From positions 1 through 52,398 of the forward strand of contig PDZW01000023.1 in assembly GCA_002753155.1 (NCBI GenBank): a stretch of 52,398 bases of DNA, read 5' to 3'. Each line of letters opens with the position of its first letter. Position 1 is the stretch's first letter. Below, piece after piece: positions 33,241-42,269 of this stretch. Position numbers and translations under genes: made by a program. The notes under the pieces were generated by a model that worked only from the letters and a program-made list of their open reading frames with translations, ran no database searches and had not been told where the DNA came from. Source of the DNA: Alphaproteobacteria bacterium WMHbin7 (lineage in GTDB: Bacteria > Pseudomonadota > Alphaproteobacteria > Rhodospirillales > WMHbin7).

Positions 33241-34320
33241 CGAAGGAGGGGGGGGGGCTCAAGGTTGGGGGCGGTTGGAAAAGCGGCTGCTTTGGTCATT
33301 GCCCTTTTCTGCGGACTTGGCTTTTCCAGCCCAGCCCGTGCGGGGGATTATCCCCTGGACGGCGGTACCTGGACTCGCCCTGCGGCCCCACCCAAAAGCA
33401 GCGAGGCCACCCCCGAAATGATCAGGCGCGATCCCTGCCTGGACCCGGAAACAAGAAAACCTCTGGATAAGTCCGGCTTCACCTGGATCGACGGGCGAAC
33501 GGAAGGGATACCGAAAGGCGAATGTCATAGAGCCTATGTGCGCCTTCCAACAAAGGCACGCGAAGATGGCCTTCGAATCGGCCTCGTTACCGCCCATGGG
33601 GATAGAGATGGATATGGATTGAGCGGTTTCGTGCCGGAGGAATTACAAGGTATTATTCTTATCGAACCCCTTCGCCCTGGCTATTGCGGGAAGAAAAACC
33701 CTCGTTGCTCAAGTGGCAAGCAGAGCGAATATTACAACGCTGGCGGCCCGCTCGCCAATCGTACTCCCGAGGTGGCGAATTCGTTCAAAGGACTCATTAC
33801 AAACGCCAAGGAAATATATCGACTTGACTTGATGTTGGTTATGGGAATGTCTGGCGGCAACAATATCATGTCCAATGCCGCAGTCAGTACGGCCGAGGGC
33901 GGATTTTTCCTAGGGACGAGCTGCGACGATGACAAATGGCGTCTTGTAGCAAGATCTCTAGGGGATCAAAATAGACAAGTTTATCGTGACAACATTGATC
34001 AGATGGACGCAATTCCACAATTCGCTGATCACTTCGTTTCGGTCATCATGAATGGTGCCCAAGATGATAACACTGTGCCTGAACTGGGACGCCTATGCTA
34101 TGAAACGACGATAGCGCGTGGCCTTGAGGCGCGCTTTGAATCGCCAGCGTGGTTGGGACACAGTTATGGATTGGAGTTACGAAGGTTTAAGGAGCAGGGA
34201 CGAATTGAAGATTACGAGGCAGGAAAGAAAGAAATTCGTGAAGCCTGGGAATGGCTGATCGAACGGACCATCGCCAAGTATAAAGAACGACAATCAGCTC
34301 GGCGGACGCTTGACAAGTAA
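33238..34320 (+). CDS. Secreted alpha/beta-hydrolase-like protein
   Basis: The product has a classical signal peptide (KAAALVIALFCGLGF then SSPARA before GDYPL) and a mature domain of about 325 residues. A GMSGG nucleophile elbow, a downstream NGAQDDNTVPELG that could hold the acid, and WLGHSYG for the histidine make a plausible Ser-Asp-His triad. The family is not recognised. ATG at 33238 lies beside a G10 tract; an alternative TTG at 33265 gives the tidier signal peptide. The gene is AT-richer than its neighbours and sits in an insertion within the PHB locus. Confidence 0.6.
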   Translation: MRRRGGGSRLGAVGKAAALVIALFCGLGFSSPARAGDYPLDGGTWTRPAAPPKSSEATPEMIRRDPCLDPETRKPLDKSGFTWIDGRTEGIPKGECHRAYVRLPTKAREDGLRIGLVTAHGDRDGYGLSGFVPEELQGIILIEPLRPGYCGKKNPRCSSGKQSEYYNAGGPLANRTPEVANSFKGLITNAKEIYRLDLMLVMGMSGGNNIMSNAAVSTAEGGFFLGTSCDDDKWRLVARSLGDQNRQVYRDNIDQMDAIPQFADHFVSVIMNGAQDDNTVPELGRLCYETTIARGLEARFESPAWLGHSYGLELRRFKEQGRIEDYEAGKKEIREAWEWLIERTIAKYKERQSARRTLDK

Positions 34321-34334
34321 GGAATTGCGCCCTC

Positions 34335-34622
34335 CTACGCGGCCTTCAGTTCCACATGCACACGCTGGCCCAGGGCTTGGGCGATGTTGACCAGGGCGTC
34401 GAGCGAAAAGCGAGAAATCCGCCCACGCAAAAGGTCGTTGATCCGCGGCTGGCTGATGCCGCAGCGCTTCGCGGCCTCGGCCTGCGTCCATTCCTGCTTG
34501 TTCAACAATTCGGAAATCTCGATCATGAGGTCGGCACGCAGGCGCAGATTCGCCGCTTCCTCGGGCGTATCGGAGATGGCGTCCCAGACGCTGGCGAATT
34601 TCTCTGATTTTAACTTGGTCAT
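34335..34622 (-). CDS. HigA-type XRE antitoxin
   Basis: The 95-residue product has an HTH (WTQAEAAKRCGISQPRINDLL) and an N-terminal LRADLMIEISELL helix, the pattern of HigA2/XRE antitoxins that lie downstream of their toxin gene. The antitoxin ATG overlaps the toxin stop by four bases. It would bind the operator at 34951-34968 and repress the operon. Confidence 0.85.
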   Translation of the reverse strand: MTKLKSEKFASVWDAISDTPEEAANLRLRADLMIEISELLNKQEWTQAEAAKRCGISQPRINDLLRGRISRFSLDALVNIAQALGQRVHVELKAA

Positions 34623-34942
34623 TTCTTACCTTTCAGCGCGGCGAAGCGGGCTTTGGCCGTTTCGATATCGTGCTTAGATGTCGCCTGCGTTTTCTTCATG
34701 AAAACGTGAAGGACATAGACAAGGCCTCTTATTCTGGCCGTGTAGATCACCCTGTACTGCCCGCTCTCCTCGCGGATGCGTATCTCCTCGACACCAGCGC
34801 CAATCGCGGGCATGGGTTTGAAGTCGTCCGGTTGCCGCCCAATTTGCACCAGATGAAGTTGAAAACCGGCATCCTGACGCGCATCCTTCGGAAACTCGTT
34901 CAGTCGCTTTTTCGAGTCACCAAGAAAGATTACGGGTTTCAT
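34619..34942 (-). CDS. HigB/Gp49-like RelE-superfamily toxin
   Basis: The 107-residue product begins MKPVIFLGDSKKRLNEFP and contains VQIGRQPDDFKPMPAIG, VEEIRIREESGQYRVIYTA and VYVLHVFMKKTQATS, the arrangement of phage-Gp49-like/HigB toxins that cleave mRNA on ribosomes. ATG at 34942 is the only start next to the operator; the longer frame upstream reads into the PHB gene promoter. The toxin-first order is typical of HigBA. Confidence 0.87.
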   Translation of the reverse strand: MKPVIFLGDSKKRLNEFPKDARQDAGFQLHLVQIGRQPDDFKPMPAIGAGVEEIRIREESGQYRVIYTARIRGLVYVLHVFMKKTQATSKHDIETAKARFAALKGKK

Positions 34943-34950
34943 GGAAGAAT

Positions 34951-34968
34951 TATATCCATTCGGATATA
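34951..34968. promoter_or_regulatory. Palindromic operator of the HigBA-type operon
   Basis: TATATCC-ATTC-GGATATA is a perfect 7-bp inverted repeat nine bases upstream of the toxin ATG, overlapping the likely -10 region. Confidence 0.7.
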
Positions 34969-35040
34969 TTCCAGCAAGGGGAAGTTTGATTGGCACGGAA
35001 CCCTCTTTCTTGCCCGCACCATTTGAGGGATAGTTGGGCC

Positions 35041-35436
35041 ATGAGCGACAAGCCGCCCAAGGACGAAAAGCCCGGCCCGGACCTGCAGGATCTGGCCCGG
35101 CGCTATCTTGACCAGTGGAACCGTCAGATGGGGGCCATGGGCGCCGATCCGGCACTGGCCCAGGCCATGGCGAGCGCCCTGACCAACAGCTTTCAGGCCA
35201 TGAGTCAGGGCATGGCCGTTTTCGCCCAAGGCTTCACGAAACCGGGAGAGCCCCATGGCCCGCAATCCCCGCGCCCAAGGCCCCAGGCCGCTGATGCTGC
35301 ATCTGGCGGTGCAGATGGCCAGCCTGATGGGGTCGATCGCCGCCTTGCCGCTCTTGAAAAGCGCCTCGCGGTCCTTGAAAGGGCCGTTCTCAAGCCTGGC
35401 GCCGGAGCTCGCGGTCGCAAACCCAGAGGCGCTTAA
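35041..35436 (+). CDS. PHB-locus accessory protein (unassigned)
   Basis: The 131-residue product has a conserved N-terminal helix (LARRYLDQWNRQMGAMGADP), an amphipathic middle and a C-terminal leucine-zipper-like coiled coil ([19 protein letters not shown]). It resembles small proteins preceding PHA synthase genes in related bacteria, perhaps an accessory or granule-associated subunit. Its 3' end overlaps the synthase-like gene by 182 bp. A truncated copy lies at 33117. Confidence 0.65.
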   Translation: MSDKPPKDEKPGPDLQDLARRYLDQWNRQMGAMGADPALAQAMASALTNSFQAMSQGMAVFAQGFTKPGEPHGPQSPRPRPQAADAASGGADGQPDGVDRRLAALEKRLAVLERAVLKPGAGARGRKPRGA

Positions 35437-36469
35437 CCGGGCTGTTGCGGCCGAGGCCGAGCGTCAGATCCGCCAGTTCCAGGCGGGAATCGATGCCTGG
35501 CAGAACCATCCCTATCGAAGGCCCCTGGCCGATCCCCCGGTTCTGTGGGCCGAAGGCTCGACCAGGCTTTTGGATTACGGAGGATCGGGGCAAAAGGGGG
35601 CCGTGCTGTTGGTTCCTTCCCTGGTCAACCGGGCCTATATCCTTGATCTAGCACCTGTTCTCAGCCTAGCCCGTTTCCTGGCCGGGCAGGGCCTGCGGGT
35701 CTTTCTGATCGATTGGGATGCGCCGGGCCTAGCCGAGCGGGATTTCGGCCTCTCGGATTATATCGCGGGGCGCTTGGAAACGGCGCTTCGCGCCTCGGTC
35801 CGGGCGCATGGTTCCAAGATCGCCGTGGCGGGCTATTGCATGGGCGGCCTGCTGGCCTTGGCTCTGGCCCAGCGCCGACCCGAAGCCGTGACGCGCCTCG
35901 CCCTTCTGGCCACACCTTGGGATTTCCATGCCGACAAGGCCGAGCAGGCCGCCCTGCTCTCCAGCCTGAAGCCCTGGCTGACGCAACTTCTGGAACAGGT
36001 GGGGGAATTGCCGCTCGACCTGTTGCAATCTTTGTTTGCCGCCCTCGATCCCGATCTGGCGGTGCGCAAGTTCCGCGCCTTCTCCCAGCTTGATCCCGCA
36101 TCGGCCGAGGCCCAGGCCTTCGTCTCGCTGGAAGATTGGGTGAATGACGGCGTTCCCTTGACCCGCAAGGTGGCTGAGGAAACCTTGTTCGGCTGGTACG
36201 GCGAGAACAGGCCCTTCAGGGGCTGCTGGGAGGTGGCGGGCCGGGCGGTCAGGCCAGAGGAGGTTTCCTGTCCAACGCTGGTCGTGGTGCCGGGCCAGGA
36301 TCGCATCGTGCCGCCCGCTCAGGCCAAGGCCGTCATGACCCAACTGCCCAGGGCCGACCTGGTCCAGCTTGCCGCTGGGCATATCGGCATGATGGTGGGC
36401 GGCAAGGCGGAGGAGAAGCTTTACCGGCCCCTGTTAGCGTGGCTTACCGATCCGGAAAAAGCGACTTAA
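35255..36469 (+). CDS. PhaC-like poly(R)-hydroxyalkanoate synthase
   Basis: The 404-residue product is an alpha/beta hydrolase with the PHA-synthase lipase-like box GYCMGG (nucleophile C195 instead of serine), GQDRIVPP for the aspartate and [10 protein letters not shown] for the histidine. [25 protein letters not shown] is the class signature region. It polymerises hydroxyacyl-CoA. The N-terminus ([12 protein letters not shown]) is inside the upstream gene in another frame, and GGGAGAG precedes the start. It is shorter than class I synthases (about 560-590) and close to the class III PhaC subunit. Confidence 0.85.
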   Translation: MARNPRAQGPRPLMLHLAVQMASLMGSIAALPLLKSASRSLKGPFSSLAPELAVANPEALNRAVAAEAERQIRQFQAGIDAWQNHPYRRPLADPPVLWAEGSTRLLDYGGSGQKGAVLLVPSLVNRAYILDLAPVLSLARFLAGQGLRVFLIDWDAPGLAERDFGLSDYIAGRLETALRASVRAHGSKIAVAGYCMGGLLALALAQRRPEAVTRLALLATPWDFHADKAEQAALLSSLKPWLTQLLEQVGELPLDLLQSLFAALDPDLAVRKFRAFSQLDPASAEAQAFVSLEDWVNDGVPLTRKVAEETLFGWYGENRPFRGCWEVAGRAVRPEEVSCPTLVVVPGQDRIVPPAQAKAVMTQLPRADLVQLAAGHIGMMVGGKAEEKLYRPLLAWLTDPEKAT

Positions 36470-37535
36470 GCCCCTCGGGGCTGGCAGCGCAGACGCCCTT
36501 TTCGGTGATCAAGGCGGTGACCAGCCGGGCCGGTGTCACGTCGAAGGCGGGATTGGCCACCGGGCTGCCGAGCGGTGTCACCTGAACCTTCAGAATTTCG
36601 CCAGAGGCAGTGCGGCCCTGAAGATGGCTGACTTCCTCAGCACCTCGCTCCTCGATGGGAATCTCGGCAACGCCATCTTGAATCCGCCAGTCGATGGTGG
36701 GGCTGGGCAGGGCGACATAGAAGGGCACCTTGTTGTCGAAAGCGGCCAGCGCCTTTAGATAGGTGCCGATCTTGTTGCAGACATCACCCCTGGCCGTCGT
36801 GCGGTCGGTGCCCACGATGCACAGATCGACCATGCCATGCTGCATGTAATGGCCGCCCGCATTGTCGACGATCACCTTGTGGGGCACGCCATGGCTTTTC
36901 AATTCCCAGGCGGTCAGGCTGGCACCCTGATTGCGCGGGCGCGTCTCGTCCACCCAGACATGAACGGGAATGCCCGCATCATGGGCGGCATAGATGGGAG
37001 CGATGGCCGTCCCCCAATCCACCGTAGCCAGCCAGCCCGCGTTGCAATGGGTGAGGATATTGACGCAACCCTGACGGCCCTTGGCCTCCCAGGCCTGCTC
37101 GATCAGCTTCAAGCCGTTTCTGCCGATGGCGGCATTGATGGCGACATCCTCGTCGGCGATAGCGGCAGCCTCGGCCCAGGCGGCTTCGGGGCGCATGCCG
37201 GGATGCACGGGCTTCAGATGGGCCTGCATGCGGTCCAAGGCCCAGCGCAGATTGATCGCTGTGGGGCGCGTTTCCACCAGAGTTGCAAAGGCACTTTCCA
37301 GGCCTGAGTCCGAGGCGTCGTCGTTCATGGCCAGCGCCATGCCATAGGCCGCCGTGGCGCCGATCAGCGGAGCGCCTCTGACCAGCATCTCCATGATGGC
37401 ATGCGCCGCCTCCTCCATCGTTTCCAGGCGCACTGTCACGAATTCGTGGGGCAGGCGCGTCTGGTCGATGATTTCGATGGCCTGACCGGCGGGCGCTGGC
37501 CAGATGGTGCGATAAGGTGTGCCGTTGATTTTCAT
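36444..37535 (-). CDS. mtnA: S-methyl-5-thioribose-1-phosphate isomerase
   Basis: The 363-residue product has MtnA signatures [32 protein letters not shown] with the catalytic cysteine, and [19 protein letters not shown] with the catalytic aspartate. It converts methylthioribose-1-phosphate to methylthioribulose-1-phosphate. It is coupled to mtnP (ATGA) and converges with the PhaC-like gene, overlapping it by 26 bp at the 3' ends. In Rhodospirillum relatives this pair feeds the methylthioadenosine-isoprenoid or DHAP shunt; which one applies here is not visible. Confidence 0.95.
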   Translation of the reverse strand: MKINGTPYRTIWPAPAGQAIEIIDQTRLPHEFVTVRLETMEEAAHAIMEMLVRGAPLIGATAAYGMALAMNDDASDSGLESAFATLVETRPTAINLRWALDRMQAHLKPVHPGMRPEAAWAEAAAIADEDVAINAAIGRNGLKLIEQAWEAKGRQGCVNILTHCNAGWLATVDWGTAIAPIYAAHDAGIPVHVWVDETRPRNQGASLTAWELKSHGVPHKVIVDNAGGHYMQHGMVDLCIVGTDRTTARGDVCNKIGTYLKALAAFDNKVPFYVALPSPTIDWRIQDGVAEIPIEERGAEEVSHLQGRTASGEILKVQVTPLGSPVANPAFDVTPARLVTALITEKGVCAASPEGLKSLFPDR

Positions 37536-38407
37536 TTTTTCAGCACCCGTCCAGCCACGGCGTCCAGCTTGGCCAGCAGGGCCGGGTCGCGCTTGTCGGG
37601 TGCCGTGATCAGTGCATTGTCCAGCGCATGGTCGCAGCCCTTGGGGCAGGCCATCGGACGGTCTTTCAGGGCCGGGGCCACCTTGCGCACCAGGGCGCGG
37701 GCCTTGTCAGCGTTTTCCAAAAGCACCTTGACGATGGCATCCACTGTCACATGGTCGTGGTCGGGATGCCAGCAGTCGAAATCGGTGACCATGGCGATGG
37801 TGGCGTAACAGATTTCGGCTTCGCGGGCCAGTTTGGCTTCCGGCATGTTGGTCATGCCGATGACATGCGCCCCCCACGAGCGGTAGAGATTCGATTCAGC
37901 CATGGTCGAGAATTGCGGGCCTTCCATCACGATATAGGTGCCGCCGCGCTGATGGGGAATGCCCAATTCCTTCAGCGCGTCCTGAGCGGCATTGCCCAGG
38001 CGCCCGCAGACCGGATGGCCCAGTCCGACATGGGCGACACAGCCGGTGCCGAAGAAGGATTTGACGCGAGCAAAGCTGCGATCGATGAACTGATCGACGA
38101 CCACGAAGGTGCCGGGCGGCAGATCCTCGCGCAGGCTGCCCACGGCGCTGACCGAGAGGATGTCGGTGACGCCAGCCCGCTTCATGGCGTCGATATTGGC
38201 CTGATAGTTCAGTTCCGAGGGCGGGATGCGATGGCCGCGCCCATGCCTGGGCAGAAAGACCAGCTTCTGGCCGTCCAGTTCCGCGAACAGCAATTCGTCC
38301 GAAGGCGCACCCCAGGGGGTGGCGACCGGGCGCCATTCGGCCTTGCTCAGGCCAGGAATATCATAGACGCCGCTGCCGCCAATGATGCCAAGAACGCTTT
38401 CCTTCAT
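37532..38407 (-). CDS. mtnP: S-methyl-5'-thioadenosine phosphorylase
   Basis: The 291-residue product has [13 protein letters not shown], the phosphate-binding [15 protein letters not shown], and [12 protein letters not shown], characteristic of trimeric MtnP. It phosphorolyses methylthioadenosine, the by-product of polyamine and other SAM-using pathways, to adenine and methylthioribose-1-phosphate, the substrate of MtnA. It is the first gene of the mtnP-mtnA operon. Confidence 0.95.
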   Translation of the reverse strand: MKESVLGIIGGSGVYDIPGLSKAEWRPVATPWGAPSDELLFAELDGQKLVFLPRHGRGHRIPPSELNYQANIDAMKRAGVTDILSVSAVGSLREDLPPGTFVVVDQFIDRSFARVKSFFGTGCVAHVGLGHPVCGRLGNAAQDALKELGIPHQRGGTYIVMEGPQFSTMAESNLYRSWGAHVIGMTNMPEAKLAREAEICYATIAMVTDFDCWHPDHDHVTVDAIVKVLLENADKARALVRKVAPALKDRPMACPKGCDHALDNALITAPDKRDPALLAKLDAVAGRVLKK

Positions 38408-38428
38408 GATCGTCAGACTCCTTGAACG

Positions 38429-38463
38429 AAAAAGGCCGCCGGGGTCACCCCCGACGGCCTTTC
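38429..38463 (-). terminator. Rho-independent terminator of the pet operon
   Basis: AAAGGCCG(C/T)CGGGG-type stem with a TGA-like loop, T-rich on the minus strand, between petC and mtnP. It could act in both directions. Confidence 0.8.
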
Positions 38464-38527
38464 TCTTACCCTAATTTCTTACTCAAAGCGACGGGGTTGG
38501 TGGGGCGGCCGTCGCTTTGAGGATCAC

Positions 38528-39286
38528 TCAATGCACATCCTTCCAAATCTTGCGCTTCAGCGCATAGAACAGGGCCGTCAGGACCAGAAGGAAGATCATG
38601 GTCTTCAGACCCATGCTCTTTCTGACTTCCAACTCCGGCTCGGCGGCCCAGTTCAGGAAGGACACGACATCCTTGGTCAGTTGGTCCGCCGTCGCCTTGG
38701 TGCCGTCGGCATAGGTGACCAGATCGTCGGAAATCTGGGGCGCCATGGCGATCTGGTTGCCGGGGAAGACCTTGTTGTAGTTCATGCCGTCGCCCAGCTT
38801 GAAGCCTTCGGGGGCATCGGCGAAGCCCATCAGCAGGCTGTAGACATAGTCGGGTCCGCCGACGCGGGCCTTGGTCATCAGGGAGAGGTCGGGGGGCAGG
38901 GCGCCGTTATTGGCAACGCGCGCCGCCTGATCGTTGGCGAAGGGAGAGATGTAGCGATCCGACAGCTTGCCGGGGCGGTTGAACATATCGCCTTCGTCAT
39001 TGGGGCCGTCCTTGGTTTCGCGTTCGGCGGCGACCGCCTTGGCTTCCTCTTCGGAGAGGCCGATTTCCTTGAGATTGCGATAGGCCACCAGTTTCAGGCC
39101 GTGGCAGTTGCTGCACACATCGTGAAAGACCTGATAGCCGCGCTTCAACTGGGCCTTGTCGTAGGAACCGAAAACGCCGTCCCAGCTCCAGGCCTGCTTG
39201 TCCAGATGCGCGCCACCGGAGGCGAGGGCCGGGCTGGCGCCGAGTGCAAGCGCCAGAGCGGCCGAAGTGATGACAGAGCGCAACAT
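38528..39286 (-). CDS. petC: Cytochrome c1 of the bc1 complex
   Basis: The 252-residue product has a cleavable signal (SAALALALGASPALA), the haem c motif CSNCHG near residue 60, and a C-terminal membrane anchor (MIFLLVLTALFYAL then KRKIWKDVH). It passes electrons from the Rieske protein to cytochrome c in the periplasm. Its start overlaps the petB stop by one base (TAATG). Confidence 0.97.
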   Translation of the reverse strand: MLRSVITSAALALALGASPALASGGAHLDKQAWSWDGVFGSYDKAQLKRGYQVFHDVCSNCHGLKLVAYRNLKEIGLSEEEAKAVAAERETKDGPNDEGDMFNRPGKLSDRYISPFANDQAARVANNGALPPDLSLMTKARVGGPDYVYSLLMGFADAPEGFKLGDGMNYNKVFPGNQIAMAPQISDDLVTYADGTKATADQLTKDVVSFLNWAAEPELEVRKSMGLKTMIFLLVLTALFYALKRKIWKDVH

Positions 39287-40503
39287 TATGCCTTCTCCTT
39301 CAGAACGGGAGCGCTGATGCTGGCGGGAAGTGCCAGCGGCTTTTCCAGGCGGCCCAGAAGCGGCAGCACCACCAACAGATGGAAGAAATACCAGAAGGTG
39401 GCGGCCTGTCCGATGGGGATGTAATTACCCTCGGCCGGCTTGCCGCCGATCCAGCCCAACAGGAAGCAGTCGGCCAGGAACAGCCAGAAGAACCATTTGA
39501 AAACGGGACGGAAGCGCCCACTTTTGACCTTGCTGCTATCCAGCCAGGGCAGGGCGAACAGCACCAGGATGGCGCCGAACATGGCAATCACGCCGCCCAG
39601 CTTGTCGGGAATGGCGCGCAGGATGGCGTAGAAGGGCAGGTAGTACCATTCCGGCACGATATGCGGCGGCGTCACCATCGGATTGGCCGGGATGTAGTTG
39701 TCCGGCTCGCCGAAGAAGTTGGGAGCGTAGAAGACGAAGCCCATGAAGACCAGTAGGAAGACGCCCACGCCATACAGATCCTTGATCGTGTAATAGGGGT
39801 GGAAGGGGATGGTGTCCTGGGGTCCCTTGGGTTCGATGCCCAGCGGATTGCTCGACTTCGAGGTGTGCAGCGCCACCAGATGCAGGAAGACCAGGGCGAA
39901 GATGACGAAGGGCAGCAGGTAATGCAGCGAGAAGAAGCGGTTAAGCGTGGGATTGTCCACGGCAAAGCCGCCCCACAGCCAAGTGACGATGAAATTGCCC
40001 ACCACCGGCACCGCCGAGAACAGGTTGGTGATAACGGTCGCACCCCAGAAGCTCATCTGGCCCCAAGGCAGCACATAGCCCATGAAGGCCGTGGCCATCA
40101 TGGCCAGATAGATCAACAGGCCCAGCCACCACAGAATTTCGCGCGGCGCCTTGTAGGAGCCGTAATAGAGGCCGCGAAAGATGTGGACGTAGACGCAGAT
40201 GAAGAAGAACGAAGCGCCGTTCATGTGCAGATAGCGCAACAGCCAGCCGTAATTGACGTCGCGCATGATGCGCTCGACCGAATCGAAAGCCATGCTGGTG
40301 TGGCCGGTGTAATTCATGGCCAGGACGATGCCGGTCATGATCATGATGACCAGGGCGAACAGAGCCAATGATCCGAAGTTCCACCAGTAGTTCAGATTCT
40401 TGGGCGTGGGGTAGGAAGAGGTCGAATGTTCCAGCACGGTGAACAGCGGGATACGCTCGTCGATCCACTTGATGATCTTGTTGTTGAAGGCAGGGGCGCT
40501 CAT
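39286..40503 (-). CDS. petB: Cytochrome b of the bc1 complex
   Basis: The 405-residue product is a complete eight-helix cytochrome b with the Qo-site [10 protein letters not shown] motif and histidine ligands in helices B and D ([23 protein letters not shown]). It hosts the low- and high-potential haems and quinone sites. It follows petA by 18 bp and precedes petC. Confidence 0.97.
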   Translation of the reverse strand: MSAPAFNNKIIKWIDERIPLFTVLEHSTSSYPTPKNLNYWWNFGSLALFALVIMIMTGIVLAMNYTGHTSMAFDSVERIMRDVNYGWLLRYLHMNGASFFFICVYVHIFRGLYYGSYKAPREILWWLGLLIYLAMMATAFMGYVLPWGQMSFWGATVITNLFSAVPVVGNFIVTWLWGGFAVDNPTLNRFFSLHYLLPFVIFALVFLHLVALHTSKSSNPLGIEPKGPQDTIPFHPYYTIKDLYGVGVFLLVFMGFVFYAPNFFGEPDNYIPANPMVTPPHIVPEWYYLPFYAILRAIPDKLGGVIAMFGAILVLFALPWLDSSKVKSGRFRPVFKWFFWLFLADCFLLGWIGGKPAEGNYIPIGQAATFWYFFHLLVVLPLLGRLEKPLALPASISAPVLKEKA

Positions 40504-40521
40504 GGCCTTTTTCCTCTTGTC

Positions 40522-41076
40522 TTAGCCGATGCGGATCTGGCTGTCGGTCAGGAAGGTGTATTTGGGTACGACAAGATTCAAAGGTGCCGGTCCCTTGCGG
40601 ATGCGCCCCGACGTGTCGTAGTGCGAGCCATGGCAGGGGCAGAACCAGCCGCCAAAGTCGCCGCGAGGGTCCGATGCCTTCTGGCCCATGGGAATGCAGC
40701 CCAGATGGGTGCAGATGCCGACCAGAATCAGCCATTCCGGCTTTTGCACACGGTCCTTGTCGGGGGTGGGTTCGCGCAGATCGCTTAAGGGGGCTTCTTC
40801 CGCCATTTTGATCTCGTCGGCCGTGCGGTGGCGCACGAAGACCGGCTTGCCCTGCCAGGTGACGGTGATCGCCATGCCCTCGGCCACCTTCGACAGATCG
40901 ACTTCGGTGGTGGACAGGGCCAGCGTGTCGGCGGCGGGGTTCATGCTGTGGACGAACGGCCACACCGCAAGCGCGGTTCCCACGGCGCCTACGGCCGAGG
41001 TGGCGATCAGCAGGAAGTCCCGGCGCGATTCGCCCTGACTTGAGCCGCTGGGAGCGGCGGTGGTGGAATGTGCCAT
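40522..41076 (-). CDS. petA: Rieske iron-sulfur protein of the bc1 complex
   Basis: The 184-residue product has a twin-arginine-like SRRDFLLIATSAVGAVG membrane anchor near the N-terminus and the Rieske ligands CTHLGCIPM and CPCHGSHYD. It transfers electrons from ubiquinol to cytochrome c1. It is the first gene of petABC. The 189-bp spacer to trmL contains a CGGGATATCCCG palindrome (41157-41168) and the divergent promoters. Confidence 0.97.
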   Translation of the reverse strand: MAHSTTAAPSGSSQGESRRDFLLIATSAVGAVGTALAVWPFVHSMNPAADTLALSTTEVDLSKVAEGMAITVTWQGKPVFVRHRTADEIKMAEEAPLSDLREPTPDKDRVQKPEWLILVGICTHLGCIPMGQKASDPRGDFGGWFCPCHGSHYDTSGRIRKGPAPLNLVVPKYTFLTDSQIRIG

Positions 41077-41156
41077 CTGTTTCCCTCGGTCTTAGGCCGC
41101 TTCCACGGGTCTGCTCTTGACCCAGGGAGGCTGGCTCGCTTAACCCTGTGACGTTC

Positions 41157-41168
41157 CGGGATATCCCG
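41157..41168. promoter_or_regulatory. 12-bp palindrome upstream of petABC
   Basis: CGGGATATCCCG is a perfect palindrome about 85 bp upstream of the petA start and 98 bp upstream of trmL. It is a candidate operator, and no regulator can be named. Confidence 0.35.
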
Positions 41169-41265
41169 AAAACACGAAGAACCCCCCTCGGCCCAACCCC
41201 AACATGGTCGCCGCGGATATGGATCGCAGCGTATACCCGATGCGGGTAGGCTTGGAAAGGCAGAA

Positions 41266-41772
41266 ATGCTAAGGACGCCGGGTATATCAGAAAATGCTGA
41301 AGAATCAAGAGCGCCTCGTTTGGCCTTGTTTCAGCCGGATATTCCACAAAACGCGGGCGCTGTTTTGCGTCTGGCGGCCTGCCTGGGGGTGGGGGTGGAG
41401 ATCGTCGAGCCCATGGGATTCTTGTGGGATGACAGGAAGCTAAGGCGGGCCGGAATGGATTATGCGCCGAGGGCACGGGTGACCCGTCACGCCTCCTGGC
41501 AGGCTTTCGAGACGTGGCGGGCGGGGGAGGGGCGTCGCCTCGTCCTCTTTACAACCCTGGGGGCCATCCCTCTGCCCGAGGCAAAATTTCTTCCCGGTGA
41601 TGTTTTGTTGTTTGGGGCCGAAAGCAGCGGTGTGCCCGACGAGGTCCATGCCCAGGCCGGTCTTCGGCTGGCCATTCCCCTGGTCGGGGGCGAGCGTTCG
41701 CTCAATGTCGCCCAGGCCGCCGCCATCGGCATCTATACGGCGCTGGCGGGGCTTGGTAGGTTGCCTGCATGA
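41266..41772 (+). CDS. trmL: tRNA (cytidine(34)-2'-O)-methyltransferase
   Basis: The 168-residue product is a SPOUT (SpoU) methyltransferase of TrmL length: PDIPQNAGAVLRLAACLG (motif 1 region), LLFGAESSGVP (motif 2) and GGERSLNVAQAAAIGIY (motif 3). It methylates the wobble base of tRNA-Leu. The ATG at 41266 gives about 15 extra N-terminal residues; a later start is possible. It overlaps mobB by four bases. Confidence 0.93.
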   Translation: MLRTPGISENAEESRAPRLALFQPDIPQNAGAVLRLAACLGVGVEIVEPMGFLWDDRKLRRAGMDYAPRARVTRHASWQAFETWRAGEGRRLVLFTTLGAIPLPEAKFLPGDVLLFGAESSGVPDEVHAQAGLRLAIPLVGGERSLNVAQAAAIGIYTALAGLGRLPA

Positions 41773-42269
41773 AAGTCTTCGGCATCGTGGGACCCAGCGG
41801 CAGCGGCAAGACAACGCTCTTGAAGCGTTTGATTCCCCAATTGGTTCATCAAGGCCTGCGTGTCGCCACGGTCAAACATTCCCATCATGGCGCTTCGGTC
41901 GATGGGCCGGGCGATCCGGGTTTCGAGGCGCGCCAGGCCGGGGCAACGGGCAGTTTGGTGGCGGGGACACAGCGCTGGATCAGAGTCTGCCGCGAAACGG
42001 TGGGGGATGAGCCCAGCCTTGATGATGTGCTGGCCCGCCTGTCAGGGGCCGATCTGGTGCTGATCGAAGGCTTCAAACGCTATCCGCATGCCAAGATCGA
42101 GGTTCACAGGCCCAGCCATGGCCGCGATCCCATCTGGCCTATGGATGCCTCGGTGGTAGCCGTCGCCAGTGACGCGTCGTCGCTGCCGGGTCTCGACCGG
42201 CCTTTGCTGGCCTTGGACGATATCGGCGCCATCGCGTCTTTTCTGACCAGCCATCCAGGATTTATCTGA
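41769..42269 (+). CDS. mobB: Molybdopterin-guanine dinucleotide biosynthesis protein MobB
   Basis: The 166-residue product has a Walker A loop GPSGSGKTTLLKRL, the KHSHHG histidine segment and GADLVLIEGFKRYPHAKIEV, typical of MobB, a GTP-binding adaptor that helps MobA attach GMP to molybdopterin. It is translationally coupled to trmL upstream and to the M32 carboxypeptidase downstream by a one-base overlap. Confidence 0.94.
   Translation: MKVFGIVGPSGSGKTTLLKRLIPQLVHQGLRVATVKHSHHGASVDGPGDPGFEARQAGATGSLVAGTQRWIRVCRETVGDEPSLDDVLARLSGADLVLIEGFKRYPHAKIEVHRPSHGRDPIWPMDASVVAVASDASSLPGLDRPLLALDDIGAIASFLTSHPGFI

Noticed and set aside
39941..41476. 511-codon minus-strand frame across petA/petB and the trmL region
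   Set aside because: petA and petB are complete in another frame of the same strand, with all ligands; this is an alternative-frame shadow in GC-rich DNA.
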